A stretch of 64,000 bases of DNA from positions 49,860,823 to 49,924,822 of the forward strand of contig NC_030382.2 of NCBI RefSeq assembly GCF_001625215.2, in the 5' to 3' direction. Below, one piece after another: positions 11,968-22,336 of this stretch. Position 1 is the first letter of the stretch, and each line of letters starts with the position of its first letter. Both the position numbers and the translations under genes were made by a program. The notes under the pieces are model-generated. The model saw only the letters and a program-made list of their open reading frames with translations, searched no databases and had not been told where the DNA came from. The DNA comes from Daucus carota subsp. sativus. Its lineage: Eukaryota; Streptophyta; Magnoliopsida; Apiales; Apiaceae.

Positions 11968-12227
11968 TTCCCTCCGACCTCCGTCCCCTTACATGTCTAT
12001 ATTGATTTTTGACCAGCCAAATTGACTATATTTTGACTGAACTTTACATATAACAGATAATTGAAAATAATAATAAAATTATATCATTAAAAAGTACATC
12101 TAGTCTATTTTAATATGCAACTTTTAGATTTTAGAAATAATGAGCAGATAATTTCTACTGTTTAGTCAAAAATTGGTTAATTTAACTTCTCGAAAAGCAA
12201 AATGGACATGTAAAAGGGGACGGGGAG
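11968..12227. mobile_element. Stowaway-type MITE, third family
   Basis: The ends TTCCCTCCGACCTCC and GGGGACGGGGAG are flanked by TA. The arms pair through TACATGTC/GACATGTA and TTTTTGACCA/TAGTCAAAAA. Related by its ends to 6011-6616. Confidence 0.65.
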
Positions 12228-12495
12228 TACATGATTGGACACTCTAAGTGGTGAGTTTATACTACATTATCTCGGATACCGGGTTCGACCCGACATATAA
12301 GCCTAAATTATTAAAAATAAAATTCAATTAATAAATTATTTTAATTTTTTATTTTGGATAAAAGCTCAATATCTAAATTTTTAGAAATAACGAGAAATTT
12401 TTTAAAAATTTGTGTACCTATATTTTATATAAATCTTAAAATATCTATTGAACAGTTAAAAAAATGTAAAAGGATTATTGAGAACGAATACAATA

Positions 12496-12721
12496 TCCCC
12501 CCGTCCCGCCAAGAAGCTTACGTACACTGTTTGCACGCATTTTGAGACTCTCGTAAAATATAGTTCTATAATGTATTTTTGATTTTTTTTTTTGAATAAA
12601 AGTTTAAATTTCAAACTTTTTTTAGTAATTTTAAAAAATATATATATATAATATAAGTATATTTTATAGGAGTCTTAAAATGCGTATATTAAAAAATAAG
12701 AACCTGGTGGGACAGAGAGAA
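12496..12721. mobile_element. Stowaway-like MITE (degraded)
   Basis: The left end CCCCCCGTCCCGCC pairs with GGTGGGACAGAGAGA on the right. The inner arms GCACGCATTTTGAGACTC and AGTCTTAAAATGCGT also pair. A TA precedes the left end. The right boundary is uncertain by a few bases. Confidence 0.55.
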
Positions 12722-12828
12722 TATACAAGTAGTATTCAACTAGAGAGAGATAGAGAGAAAGTAAGATATCTAAACTTTCTTCTTCTCATTCTTTCTGGCG
12801 TCAAAAGTAATACTTATTTTAAGTTAAC

Positions 12829-13579
12829 GGGATAAATATCAAATCGGTTTTTCTATGGTGTGCCCATGGGCACATGCTAAACGCGGAAAATTTTGTGCTT
12901 AGATCATTTTGATTGGCTCCTCTCTCTTGATAATGGTGGACCCCCCTGCAAATACACCAACCACACCAATCAAAATCTCCCAAATACAAAAATTTCCGCG
13001 CTTAGCATGTGCCCATGGGCACATACTAGACAAACCGATATCAAATAGTCACTCATTTCGTCCAAATGTATCAATTGAGTCATTGATTCTCAAAATGACT
13101 CAAATGAGACACTTATTAGAAAAATTTGTATTAAAAATATCACTCTATCTTTAGTCAGAATTTTGAAAGTATTATCTATTGAGTTTCGCACATTTTTTAT
13201 GAATGGTATTACATCCAAATGAAAGATCCCGAGTTGTACTATTTTCGCTAATATTTTTAGATTTTTAAAAATTTATCTCCTATTTATTTTTATTTAAATC
13301 AAATAAAACAATCAAAAATTAAAAATAAATAGTTGATAAATTTTTTAAAATCTGAAAATATTAGCAAAAATAGTAGAACTCGGAATCTTTCATTTGGATG
13401 TAATACCGTTCATATAAAATGTGCGAAACTCAATATATAATACTTTCAAAATTTCTACTAACGTTAGAGTGATATTTTTGATACAAATTTTTCCAATGAG
13501 TGTCTCATTTGAGTCAATTTGAGAATCAGTTACTTAATTGATATATTTGGACGAAACGAGTGACCTTGATATTTATCCC
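12829..13579. mobile_element. Foldback-type element with long arms, carrying a nested MITE
   Basis: The left GGGATAAATATCAA and right TTGATATTTATCCC are inverted. Beyond the nested element the arms pair for about 250 bp (for instance CATCCAAATGAAAGAT against ATCTTTCATTTGGATG). Near-identical 10-mers TTAAGTTAAC (12819-12828) and TTAAATTAAC (13580-13589) may be the target duplication with one mutation. No ORF of note. Confidence 0.75.
12845..13037. mobile_element. 193-bp MULE-like MITE nested in the foldback element
   Basis: Flanked by a perfect 9-bp duplication ATATCAAAT (12836-12844 and 13038-13046). The terminal repeats begin CGGTTT and include the palindrome GTGCCCATGGGCAC and GCGGAAA near each end. 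Confidence 0.85.
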
Positions 13580-13589
13580 TTAAATTAAC

Positions 13590-14072
13590 TTAAACTGAAT
13601 AGGAGCAAGCAAATCAAGCATCTCAACCAAACCTCTTGTAGTCTGAAGCAAAACAAATCAACATGAAACAAAATGATAAAAGTAATTAAAATCGAAGACA
13701 AATTGAAGCCTAAATCGACTGAATTCTAGTTAACAAAAAATCCACGAAAGAAACCTGGTTTCGATTGAATCCCAAAATGATAGAAGAATCTCCCACTTTC
13801 AAGAGCAACTCAAATGAACAGAAATTGAATCGAAGTTTTAAGCCGAAAGCGAGCAGAGAGAACATGAACAGACAAAAGAGAGCTTCAATTCCCTTTTCTT
13901 TTATAAAGAAAGAGGGAGTGAGGAGAGCAAAGCCAGAGCATCTCTGAGCTGCCCATGGCTAATTATAATATTTGCATGTTTGGCTGAGTTTAAAATAAGT
14001 GTTTGAAAATAAAAAAATATGCTTTAAAGTAAAAAAGTGAATAATAAATTAGAAGCAAATTAAACCTTACAA
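13590..14072. other. Spacer with no recognisable gene
   Basis: A stretch at about 13765-13947 is open on the plus strand, but its composition (K/S/N-rich, no motif) gives no reason to call a gene. Nothing else is seen. Confidence 0.4.
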
Positions 14073-14516
14073 GGGGTCGTTTGGTTGGGGATTTTCTGGT
14101 ATCAGGTATGAGTTTTTTTCATTCCAAACTCATATCTGGTGTTTGGTTGAAAATTTTCTTTTATCAACCCCATTCCTCAAACCCACAACGTAAGAGATTT
14201 TCATACCCAAGGGGAAGTGGGTATGAAACATGGATTTCTGGAATCAAATTCCTTTTCTTTTATTTCATTACTATTTATATCATTTCATATAAATTATTAA
14301 TACAAAATGAAATTAATGACTCAAAAATGTATATAAATATTAATTTAATGATATTTTAAATTAATTACAACTAATAACTAATAAATATTATAATTCAATC
14401 ATATTTATTCCACCACTCAACCAAACACCTGATATCAGAAATGATACCTCAAACCCATACCATCTCACCCCGATTCCTCATTCCAACCCCATACCCCTCT
14501 CCAACCAAACGACCTC
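14073..14516. mobile_element. PIF/Harbinger-type MITE (about 444 bp)
   Basis: The ends GGGGTCGTTTGGTTGGGG and CCAACCAAACGACCTC are inverted, with TAA on the right and CAA on the left as a decayed 3-bp target duplication. The second copy of the same family is at 50469-50914. The arms carry repeated GGTATGAG/CTCATACC-like words. Confidence 0.75.
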
Positions 14517-15559
14517 TAAACGATTAAAGTGTTTGGAAATCAGAAAAGAAGTAAAACGAATAAAGGAAAAATTAGCATTCTCAATTTTTTATAAATATTT
14601 CGACGAATAAGTGTTTGTAACTTATAAACAGAGGCCAAACATCCCTTATATATTATACCTAAGAGATATAATATTGAAATAAATATAAAAATGTTATAAT
14701 ATATCATTAAATATCTTTATTTATATGTTATTTTGTTTTCTCTAATATAAAACAAAATTAGCAAATTTTGTTTAATTTTATATTTAAATAAATAAAAATT
14801 TAAATATGCATGATGATTATAGTTATCACCATTGCATCATTAATATTCAACAAAATTATAAGTCTTTAGCTAACAATTCTAAGTGTCTCTCTTGTATATG
14901 CTCTTAGAGTGGAAAAATTGACCCGTTTTATCTAAATATACTTGCATGCTTGTTCAAATAATTTAAATACCCGCCTTCTAGTTTTTGGATCCCGCATCTC
15001 TTGTTTAACAAATTGTTTATTACAAATTTCATAAAATATTATTTATTATTTATGAAAATATTAATTATTTGTTTATATATACAATATCATCCAATTTATT
15101 TATTTATTTATTTATTTTTCATTTAAAATAAAAATATTTATAATTACATTATATTTTTATAAAAAATATTTTCTCTTTTACATTTATTAAAATTATTTAT
15201 TTTTAATTTTGAAATTTTCAAAACAAAGAAATACTTGCAGTCATACACATGATTCATTATACTCGTAAAATGTTTTTAAAATATAATATATTATTATATT
15301 TCAACATAAAAAATTAAATTTAAAGATTTATATTTTTTCAGAGTATCGGTAATTTTTATATATTTTTTAAAATGATTAAGTCTATTATTATGCTTTGGGG
15401 TGCTGTCTAATGCAATACTTTAAATCTTGCAAACATGTGTAATGCGACAGCGCACTCGGTCTAATTATAACGTTTGGCAGCCGACCCTCGATCAAGACCT
15501 GATATTTTAATTGCACGAGATCCACGCAGTGTCCCCATGCGTTACCGTATGTTTTCCTG
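14517..15559. other. AT-rich spacer upstream of the third P450
   Basis: No gene and no clear repeat ends. It includes a short TTTA microsatellite at about 15096-15118. The last 150 bp resemble the promoter region of the 7726 gene. Confidence 0.4.
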
Positions 15560-15566
15560 TATAAAT
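15560..15566 (+). promoter_or_regulatory. TATA box of the P450 starting at 15613
   Basis: TATAAAT is 53 bp before the ATG, exactly as in the paralogue at 7726, with conserved flanking sequence. Confidence 0.65.
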
Positions 15567-15612
15567 GAAGAGCAAAACTCTTGACACTGACGAGACAAAA
15601 CACGCGCACACA

Positions 15613-17226
15613 ATGATTTTCTCAAATCTCTTAATAGCCTTTCTTATCATTGCCATGCCACTGTTAATTATTCTTATCACAAACAAAAAACATCAACATA
15701 ACAGACTGCCTCCGGGGCCTAAGAAGCTGCCACTCATTGGCAATCTTCATCAGCTTGGTGGACTTGCTCCTCATCGATCACTTCGACTTCTTTCAAGAGA
15801 ACATGGCCCCCTCATGTTTCTACAGCTCGGCTCTGTTCCAACTCTTGTGGTCTCATCAGCCGCGATGGCCAGAGAAATTTTCAAGACCCATGACTCGGTT
15901 TTTTCTGGCCGGCCTGCCCTCTATGCCGCGAAAAAGATGGGTTACAAGTGCTCAACTATTTCTTTTGCTCCCTATGGAGACTACTGGAGGCAAGTACGAA
16001 AGATTGCACTTGTAGAGCTATTAAGTGCAAAGAGAGTTCAGTCTTTTAAAGCTCTTCGAGAACAAGAAGTGGCCAGTATGATTAAATCAGTCGCGGATTC
16101 TTCACCTAATCCTATTAATTTGAGCGAGCTGACGCTTTTGCAAGCGACTAATTTTGTGCTCAGGGTGGTATTTCGTATGAAGGGAAGTGATTATGGTGAA
16201 AACAACGCTAAGAGTGAGTTTGATGAAATATTTCATGAAACGCAACATTTATTAGGCATGGTGAATATTGCAGATTATTTTCCCTGGATGGGTTGGTTTA
16301 ACAAGTTTAACGGTGTTGATGCAAGATTGGACAAGAATTTAAGAGATTTGGACAGGTTTTATGACAGGGCAATCCAGAAGCACCGCGAATGCCCACACAG
16401 GTCCGGACCTGATGAGCATGAAGATCTTGTTGATGTATTGCTCCGAATTCAGGCTGATCCAAAGCAAGATACTGGACTCACTGATGATCAGATCAAAGCT
16501 GTATTGACGGTAACTTTCCAACATCTCTTAAAACTTTTTATGTTTTCTTCCCTTAACAAATTAAGTTTTAAAGTGTTTATAAATGATTTACCGTTGGACT
16601 CTCCAATACAGGACATGTTTGTAGCTGGAACAGATACTTCTTCAGCAACATTAGTATGGATAATGACACTACTCATCAAAAATCCAACAGTAATGAGTAA
16701 AGCACAAGAAGAAGTGAGGCGTCTCGTCCAGGGAAAAGGGATGGTAGAAGAAAGCGATCTTCCAAAACTTGACTACTTAAAGATGATTATTAAAGAGACA
16801 TTTAGACTCCAGCAGCCAGTCCCATTACTAATCCCACGAGAAACTACAGAAACATGCACTGTTGGAGGTTATGAAATTCCAGCCAAAACAAGGGTGTTTT
16901 TTAATGCTACCGCAATATCGATGGATCCCCAACTGTGGGAAGACCCGGAAGAGTTTAAACCAGAGAGATTCTTGAATAGCTCCATTGATTTCAGAGGCCA
17001 GCACTTTGAGTTAATACCATTTGGGGCAGGCCGGAGGAGTTGTCCAGGAACCAATTTTGCAGTGCTAATAATAGAGCTTGTGCTCGCTAATCTGTTGTTT
17101 AGCTTTAACTGGAGACTGCCTGATGGAATGAACGCTGAAGATATTGATATGGAAGAGACTATCGGCATTGCAGTCCATAAGAAGACTCCTCTTTGCCTTG
17201 TTGCTTCACCGTATGTGCATATATAG
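15613..17226 (+). CDS. Cytochrome P450, CYP71 family, with a stop-free intron
   Basis: CYP71-family microsomal monooxygenase; substrate unknown. Exons 15613-16509 (299 codons) and 16612-17226 (204 codons plus stop) give 503 aa. The intron is only 102 bp, begins GTAACT, ends ACAG, is a multiple of three and contains no stop, so an unspliced transcript would encode a 537-aa protein with 34 extra residues just before the I-helix. The paralogue at 7726 has 236 bp here; about 134 bp near the donor has been lost. Canonical motifs: anchor, PPGPKKLPL, AGTDTS, KETFR (Glu361, Arg364), PERF, FGAGRRSCPG (Cys443). I chose the ATG at 15613 over an in-frame ATG at 15565 because it aligns with the start of 7726 and follows the TATA box at the same distance. 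Confidence 0.93.
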   Translation: MIFSNLLIAFLIIAMPLLIILITNKKHQHNRLPPGPKKLPLIGNLHQLGGLAPHRSLRLLSREHGPLMFLQLGSVPTLVVSSAAMAREIFKTHDSVFSGRPALYAAKKMGYKCSTISFAPYGDYWRQVRKIALVELLSAKRVQSFKALREQEVASMIKSVADSSPNPINLSELTLLQATNFVLRVVFRMKGSDYGENNAKSEFDEIFHETQHLLGMVNIADYFPWMGWFNKFNGVDARLDKNLRDLDRFYDRAIQKHRECPHRSGPDEHEDLVDVLLRIQADPKQDTGLTDDQIKAVLTVTFQHLLKLFMFSSLNKLSFKVFINDLPLDSPIQDMFVAGTDTSSATLVWIMTLLIKNPTVMSKAQEEVRRLVQGKGMVEESDLPKLDYLKMIIKETFRLQQPVPLLIPRETTETCTVGGYEIPAKTRVFFNATAISMDPQLWEDPEEFKPERFLNSSIDFRGQHFELIPFGAGRRSCPGTNFAVLIIELVLANLLFSFNWRLPDGMNAEDIDMEETIGIAVHKKTPLCLVASPYVHI

Positions 17227-17578
17227 TTAACTAGTTCTTGTACTCAGAGGTGAGGCGTAGCATTTGACGCTGCTGGCAAATTATGATTGCATGATCTTAC
17301 GTCCCCCCTACATGTATAAGGTTGTTTTTTCGTAATAAAGATTCAGTGAAAAGAACAGGTTTCATTTATATAAGAACAGGCTTAGCCGACCACCATGCGG
17401 TGTAATCGCATCAAACTGAATCAAACGCTATCAGGCTCAAACTCGAGCTCAAAATATAAAAACAAACAAATCATAATTTTTAGCCTCAAAATGTGGCTTG
17501 ATATGTCCGGCCTACAACACATGACACCATATTGCTATTATAAACATGCAATACAAGCAAGAAACATGTTGGCAGTAG
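17227..17578. repeat. Downstream duplicated block (copy 2), left of the Copia insertion
   Basis: Homologous to about 9489-9818. The homology stops at the Copia element and resumes at 23043 (GTAATTAGAAGTTTTGTC). Confidence 0.8.
17574..17578 (+). repeat. Target-site duplication AGTAG (left)
   Basis: The 5-bp AGTAG directly abuts the left LTR (TG...). The same 5 bp follow the right LTR at 23043-23047, as expected of Copia integrases. Confidence 0.93.
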
Positions 17579-18284
17579 TGATGGGAAAAAGTGACCACAA
17601 CGGCAACAACTAAGTGCGGAATTAATCTTCGTTGGACAATACTTATCCCTACTTGTATGAACCTTCGATGAAACACACAAGTAAAGCAACAATAAATAAT
17701 AAACAAGACACCAAGAATTATACGTGGAAAACCCCCTCAATGAAAGGAGTAAAAACCACGGGACCGTAGTCCACCCAAACAATTCACTATGATAAATTAT
17801 ATGGGTAATACACCAAGTTCTTCTCTAGATAAAACTAGAGGAATACAATCACCTTCACACTCTTGGAATAACTCGTCAAGAAGTATGGAACCAAATAAGC
17901 AACAAAAGAACAAAGACCCACGGCTAGGTTCAGCCTCTCCACGGCTCTTTAGCTACTGCCCAGCCCCTCAAATACACCTCCGAATCCGATCTCCACCGTT
18001 CAGAATTTAGATATCGGTGTTAGGAAGATGCTGTCCGAAATTCAGGACGATCCGACCGTTGGAACTCCGGGAAACGCAAAAACAAGACAGGCAGCGCAAC
18101 CAGAAAATTACCTACGAATTTTCACACAATATATCTCTTTTGCCTATTTTCTCTCTTGCTTATTTTCACAAATATCCTCCTATATTTATATATAGGGTTC
18201 CCTTTATTTTTATCTCCTTGTGGGCCAAAACAAGGGTAATCCTATTGGGCTTTTAATCTCATAGATAGAAACTAAAACCCAACA
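17579..18284 (-). repeat. Copia LTR (3' LTR in element orientation), 706 bp
   Basis: Begins TGATGGGAAAAAG and ends AAAACCCAACA. Reading it against 22337-23042, I found no difference over 706 bp. Confidence 0.95.
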
Positions 18285-18297
18285 AATCTCCCCCTTT
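18285..18297 (-). other. Polypurine tract of the Copia element
   Basis: On the minus strand, AAAGGGGGAGATT lies immediately before the 3' LTR. It is the expected plus-strand primer for reverse transcription. Confidence 0.85.
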
Positions 18298-18301
18298 CTA
18301 A

Positions 18302-21300
18302 CTATGAGAAAGAGTTCGCCATTCCGGCGATCGAACAACATACCTTTAGCTTCCCTTTAGCTAAAGACTTTGTCAACATATCAGAACCATTATCATCGGT
18401 GTGTACCTTTTCCACTTCAAACAACCCTTCTTCAAGAGCATCTCTAATCCAATGATACCTCATATCGATATGTTTCGTCCTTGCATGAAATGTTGGATGC
18501 TTAGCTATATCGATAGCTGCTTGATTATCACAAAGAACCACATAGCGTTGTTGCGGGAAGCCAAGCTCCTGCATCAACCGCTTTAACCACAACAACTCTT
18601 TACAAGCTTCAGTTGTTGCTACATACTCTGCCTCCCCCGTAGAAAGTGAAACACCCTTTTGCAACCTAGATTGCCATGAGACTGCTCCCCCTGCAAAAGT
18701 CATCAAATATCCAGAAGTGGATTTCAATGTATCCTTATCACCTGCCAAGTCAGAATCTGTATATCCAATAAGCACTGGTTTATCATTCCCAAATGTAAGA
18801 CCCAATTTGGAAGTACCTCGAAGATATCGCATAATCCACTTAACTGCTTCCCAATGCTTCTTACCCGGATTTGTAAGATAACGACTGACAACCCCAACTG
18901 CAAAGGCTATATCAGGTCTCGTAGATACCATAGCATACATCAAACTTCCTACTGCTGAGGCATATGGAACTCCATCCATCTCTGCAATTTCTTCCTTCGT
19001 AGAAGGAGAATCCTTTTCAGTTAACTTAAAGTTGGTAGTAAGAGGAGAACTAACAACTTTAGCTTTATCCATGTTGAACCTGCAAAGCACCTTCTCAATA
19101 TATTGCTCTTGTGATATATGCAACTTCTTGGCCACTCTATCTCGATGAATACGAATGCCAAGAATCTGTTTCGCTGGCCCCAAGTCCTTCATGGCAAAGG
19201 ACTTACTCAACTGTTGCTTCAGTTGGGAAATTCTTTCAGTATTTTTGCCAACAATAAGCATGTCATCCACATAAAGCAATAATATGATAAAATCATCATC
19301 TGAAAATCTCTGAACAAAAACACAATGGTCAGAAATAGTCTTACGGTAGCCTTGCTTCTTCATAAATGACTCGAACTTTTTATACCATCGCCTTGGTGCT
19401 TGCTTCAAACCATATAGACTTTTTAGAAGTCTACAAACATACCCCTCTTTACCTTTAACCTGAAAACCTTCAGGCTGCTCCATATAGATTTCTTTGTCCA
19501 AGTCACCATGTAGAAAAGCTGTCTTGACATCCATTTGTTCAACCTCCAAATCAAGACTAGCTGCTAAACCAAGCACCGTACGAATTGATGTCATCTTAAC
19601 AACGGGAGAAAAAATCTCATCAAAATCAATACCCTTTTTCTGACTGAATCCCTTGACGACCAACCTAGCTTTGTACCGTGGTTGTGAAGTATGCTCATCT
19701 TGCTTCACTCTGTAAACCCACCTGTTCTTCAAAGCTCGTTTTCCCTTAGGTAGCTTCACCAACTCAAAAGTATTATTCTCATACAAGGATTTCATCTCAT
19801 CTTGCATGGCATAAACCCACTCCTTCTTGTGCTCATCTTCTATAGCTTCTGCATAAGATTCAGGTTCACCACTATCAGTCAATAGAACATACTCATCAGC
19901 AGAATACCTGTTGGAAGGATGACGATCTCTGTTAGACCGCCTGAGTGGAACGAATGGTGGAACATTTTGTACCGGTGACTCCTCATGGGCATCATCATCC
20001 ATGTCACTATTTTCGGGAATATCAGTATTAGTGTCATGTTGGTCATTATCATGAGCATCGTCTCCAACCTGCGTGTCCACATGTCTTGGAGGAACTGGAT
20101 CCAAATCAACCAGATCATTATTATGTTGAGGAACTGACTCTGCCTTTCCAACATCTTTCAAACTCTGATCTTCAACAAAGATAACATCTCGGCTTCTCAC
20201 GATCTTCTTTGAAACTGGATCATAGAGCCTATAACCGAACTCATCTTGGCTATAACCAAGGAATATACACTCTTTAGTCTTCACATCTAGTTTAGACCTT
20301 TCATCTTTGGGAATATGCACAAAAGCCTTGCATCCAAAGACACGCAAGTGATCATAAGAAACATCTTTACCACTCCAAACTCTATCTGGAATATCAAACT
20401 GTAAAGGAACACAAGGTGAGAGATTTAACACATTTACCGCAGTATTCAGTGCCTCACCCCAGAAAGACATCGGCAACTCAGCATGTGAAAGTAAACATCT
20501 GACCCGCTCCACTAGTGTTCTGTTCATCCTCTCTGCCAAACCATTAAGCTGAGGTGTCTTTGGTGGAGTTTTTTGATGCCGAATACCCTGCTGTCTGCAA
20601 TACACATCAAAGGGACCTGTATACTCCCCTCCATTATCTGTCCGGATACATTTCAGTTTCTTCCCAGTCTGTCTCTCAACTAAAGCCTGAAAATGCTTAA
20701 ACACATCTAATACTTGATCTTTAGTCTTCAAGGTATAAACCCACAACTTCCTTGAATGATCATCGATGAATGTAACAAAATATAATGAACCACCATTGGT
20801 TCGGGTTTTCATGGGACCACAAACATCGGAATGCACCAAGTCAAGTATATGCTCTCTACGAGAGGGAGGACGACTCTTAAAAGAAACTCTATTTTGCTTG
20901 CCAGCAACACAGTGAGAACATCTTTTCAAATGTATATCAGTCAGACCAGATAGTACCTTTTTCTTCGACAGCATATTCATTCCTTTTTCAGTCATATGAG
21001 CAAGTCTCTTATGCCATAAATCGATCATATCAACATTCTCCACAGCGTTAACAATGCTGGTAGAGACTTTAGGTTGTGTCATATATAATTTCGGACACCT
21101 CTTTCCTCTTGCAACAATTAAGGAACCCCGAGTGAGCTTCCATTGACCATTACCAAAGCTGCTAACATACCCTTCATCATCAAGAAGGCCAGTCGAAATT
21201 AAATTCATTCGCATATCTGGAACATGCTTCACATCATGAAGAAATAACTCCATGCCCGTGTCAAACTTCAGACATACCTCACCGACGCCAACAACTTTTG

Positions 21301-22291
21301 ATATGCCACTGTTACCCATTTTAACATCTCCAAAATCACCAGAAGTATAAGATGTAAAGAAGTCCCTTCGTGACGTAACATGACACGAAGCACCACTATC
21401 AATAGCCCAACTCAAATCATCTTGTGCAAGGTTAACAATGTCTCCATCACAACAGATCAGGTGCTCATCAGTAGTAGCAATCACCACAGAATTATCATTA
21501 CTACTGTCAGTTTTCGTCTGATCGTTGTCTGAGCTCTTTTTATTTTCTCGCTTTAACTTTCTGCAGAACTTTTTCGTATGTCCCTTCTTACCACAATGAT
21601 AGCACTCAACATTAGAATACTTACCTCTAGAACTACTCCGTTGATTACCTCTATTGGCTGGACCTCTGCTTTGAGCTCTCCCCTTCCTTTCGGTGACTAG
21701 GACTTCTGACTGTGAAGAGGAACCCTGTGACTTTCTTCTCATCTCTTCATTCAGAATACTGCTCTTAGCTAGTTCCATACTGATAATACCATCCGGAGCT
21801 GAGTTCGACAAAGACATCCTGAATGTCTCCCAAGAATCTGGTAAAGTACCCAAAAGACACAATCCCTGTATCTCATCTTCAAACTTGATACCCATTCCAG
21901 CAAGCTGATTCATAATTCCTTGGAATGCATTCAAGTGGTCAGAAATTGTAGTGCCATCTTGATATCGCAGAGACATCAACTGTTTAATCAAATACAACTT
22001 ATTATTTCCCGTCTTTCGAGCATAGAGTTGCTCGAGCTTGTTCCACAAAGTACGCGCATGTGTCTCTCCACTAATATGGTTCAAAACATTATCATCCACC
22101 CATTGCCGTATATACCCACAAACCTGTCGATGCAAAATAGTCCATTCTTGCTCGGTTTTATTTGCAGGCTTCTCCGTAGTAAACACGGGAAGATAATATT
22201 CCTTCACATAAAGAAGATCCTCCATCTTCCCTTTCCAAACATGATAATTAGAACCATTCAAATTAACCATTCTACTCGTATTCGTTTCCAT
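18302..22291 (-). CDS. Copia gag-pol polyprotein, 1329 aa, uninterrupted
   Basis: Self-replication polyprotein of a Tnt1-94-like Copia element. In order: UBN2-type gag (about 1-220), CCHC zinc knuckle (CX2CX4HX4C, about 228-241), aspartic protease with DSGAS (about 297), integrase with an HHCC zinc domain (from about 423) and a catalytic core whose acidic residues sit in IDDHSRK, RTDNGGEY and GLAERMNR (about 485-600), reverse transcriptase with YVDD (about 1006-1009), and RNase H with STGEAEY (about 1217). The order protease-integrase-RT-RNase H defines Copia. No frameshift or stop interrupts it, which fits its near-identical LTRs. The stop lies just before the polypurine tract. Expression would need the minus-strand LTR promoter at 22337-23042. 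Confidence 0.96.
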   Translation of the reverse strand: METNTSRMVNLNGSNYHVWKGKMEDLLYVKEYYLPVFTTEKPANKTEQEWTILHRQVCGYIRQWVDDNVLNHISGETHARTLWNKLEQLYARKTGNNKLYLIKQLMSLRYQDGTTISDHLNAFQGIMNQLAGMGIKFEDEIQGLCLLGTLPDSWETFRMSLSNSAPDGIISMELAKSSILNEEMRRKSQGSSSQSEVLVTERKGRAQSRGPANRGNQRSSSRGKYSNVECYHCGKKGHTKKFCRKLKRENKKSSDNDQTKTDSSNDNSVVIATTDEHLICCDGDIVNLAQDDLSWAIDSGASCHVTSRRDFFTSYTSGDFGDVKMGNSGISKVVGVGEVCLKFDTGMELFLHDVKHVPDMRMNLISTGLLDDEGYVSSFGNGQWKLTRGSLIVARGKRCPKLYMTQPKVSTSIVNAVENVDMIDLWHKRLAHMTEKGMNMLSKKKVLSGLTDIHLKRCSHCVAGKQNRVSFKSRPPSRREHILDLVHSDVCGPMKTRTNGGSLYFVTFIDDHSRKLWVYTLKTKDQVLDVFKHFQALVERQTGKKLKCIRTDNGGEYTGPFDVYCRQQGIRHQKTPPKTPQLNGLAERMNRTLVERVRCLLSHAELPMSFWGEALNTAVNVLNLSPCVPLQFDIPDRVWSGKDVSYDHLRVFGCKAFVHIPKDERSKLDVKTKECIFLGYSQDEFGYRLYDPVSKKIVRSRDVIFVEDQSLKDVGKAESVPQHNNDLVDLDPVPPRHVDTQVGDDAHDNDQHDTNTDIPENSDMDDDAHEESPVQNVPPFVPLRRSNRDRHPSNRYSADEYVLLTDSGEPESYAEAIEDEHKKEWVYAMQDEMKSLYENNTFELVKLPKGKRALKNRWVYRVKQDEHTSQPRYKARLVVKGFSQKKGIDFDEIFSPVVKMTSIRTVLGLAASLDLEVEQMDVKTAFLHGDLDKEIYMEQPEGFQVKGKEGYVCRLLKSLYGLKQAPRRWYKKFESFMKKQGYRKTISDHCVFVQRFSDDDFIILLLYVDDMLIVGKNTERISQLKQQLSKSFAMKDLGPAKQILGIRIHRDRVAKKLHISQEQYIEKVLCRFNMDKAKVVSSPLTTNFKLTEKDSPSTKEEIAEMDGVPYASAVGSLMYAMVSTRPDIAFAVGVVSRYLTNPGKKHWEAVKWIMRYLRGTSKLGLTFGNDKPVLIGYTDSDLAGDKDTLKSTSGYLMTFAGGAVSWQSRLQKGVSLSTGEAEYVATTEACKELLWLKRLMQELGFPQQRYVVLCDNQAAIDIAKHPTFHARTKHIDMRYHWIRDALEEGLFEVEKVHTDDNGSDMLTKSLAKGKLKVCCSIAGMANSFS

Positions 22292-22321
22292 CGTTCAAAC
22301 AAGTTCAAAAACAATAACCTC

Positions 22322-22333
22322 GCTCTGATACCA
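22322..22333 (-). other. Primer-binding site (initiator tRNA-Met)
   Basis: The minus strand reads TGGTATCAGAGC three bases after the 5' LTR, matching the standard plant Copia site complementary to the 3' end of initiator tRNA-Met. Confidence 0.9.
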
Positions 22334-22336
22334 ATC

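Noticed and set aside
15565-15612. Earlier in-frame ATG for the 15613 P450
   Set aside because: It lies almost on the TATA box and adds a non-hydrophobic leader. The 15613 start aligns with the paralogues.
16510-16611. Reading the 15613 P450 as a single-exon gene
   Set aside because: The 34 extra residues match the intron of the 7726 gene, with GT and AG borders in place, so it is an intron.
17789-18256. Small open frames inside the LTRs (17789-18256 and 22547-23014)
   Set aside because: They occur identically in both LTRs and have no coding signature; they are repeat sequence.
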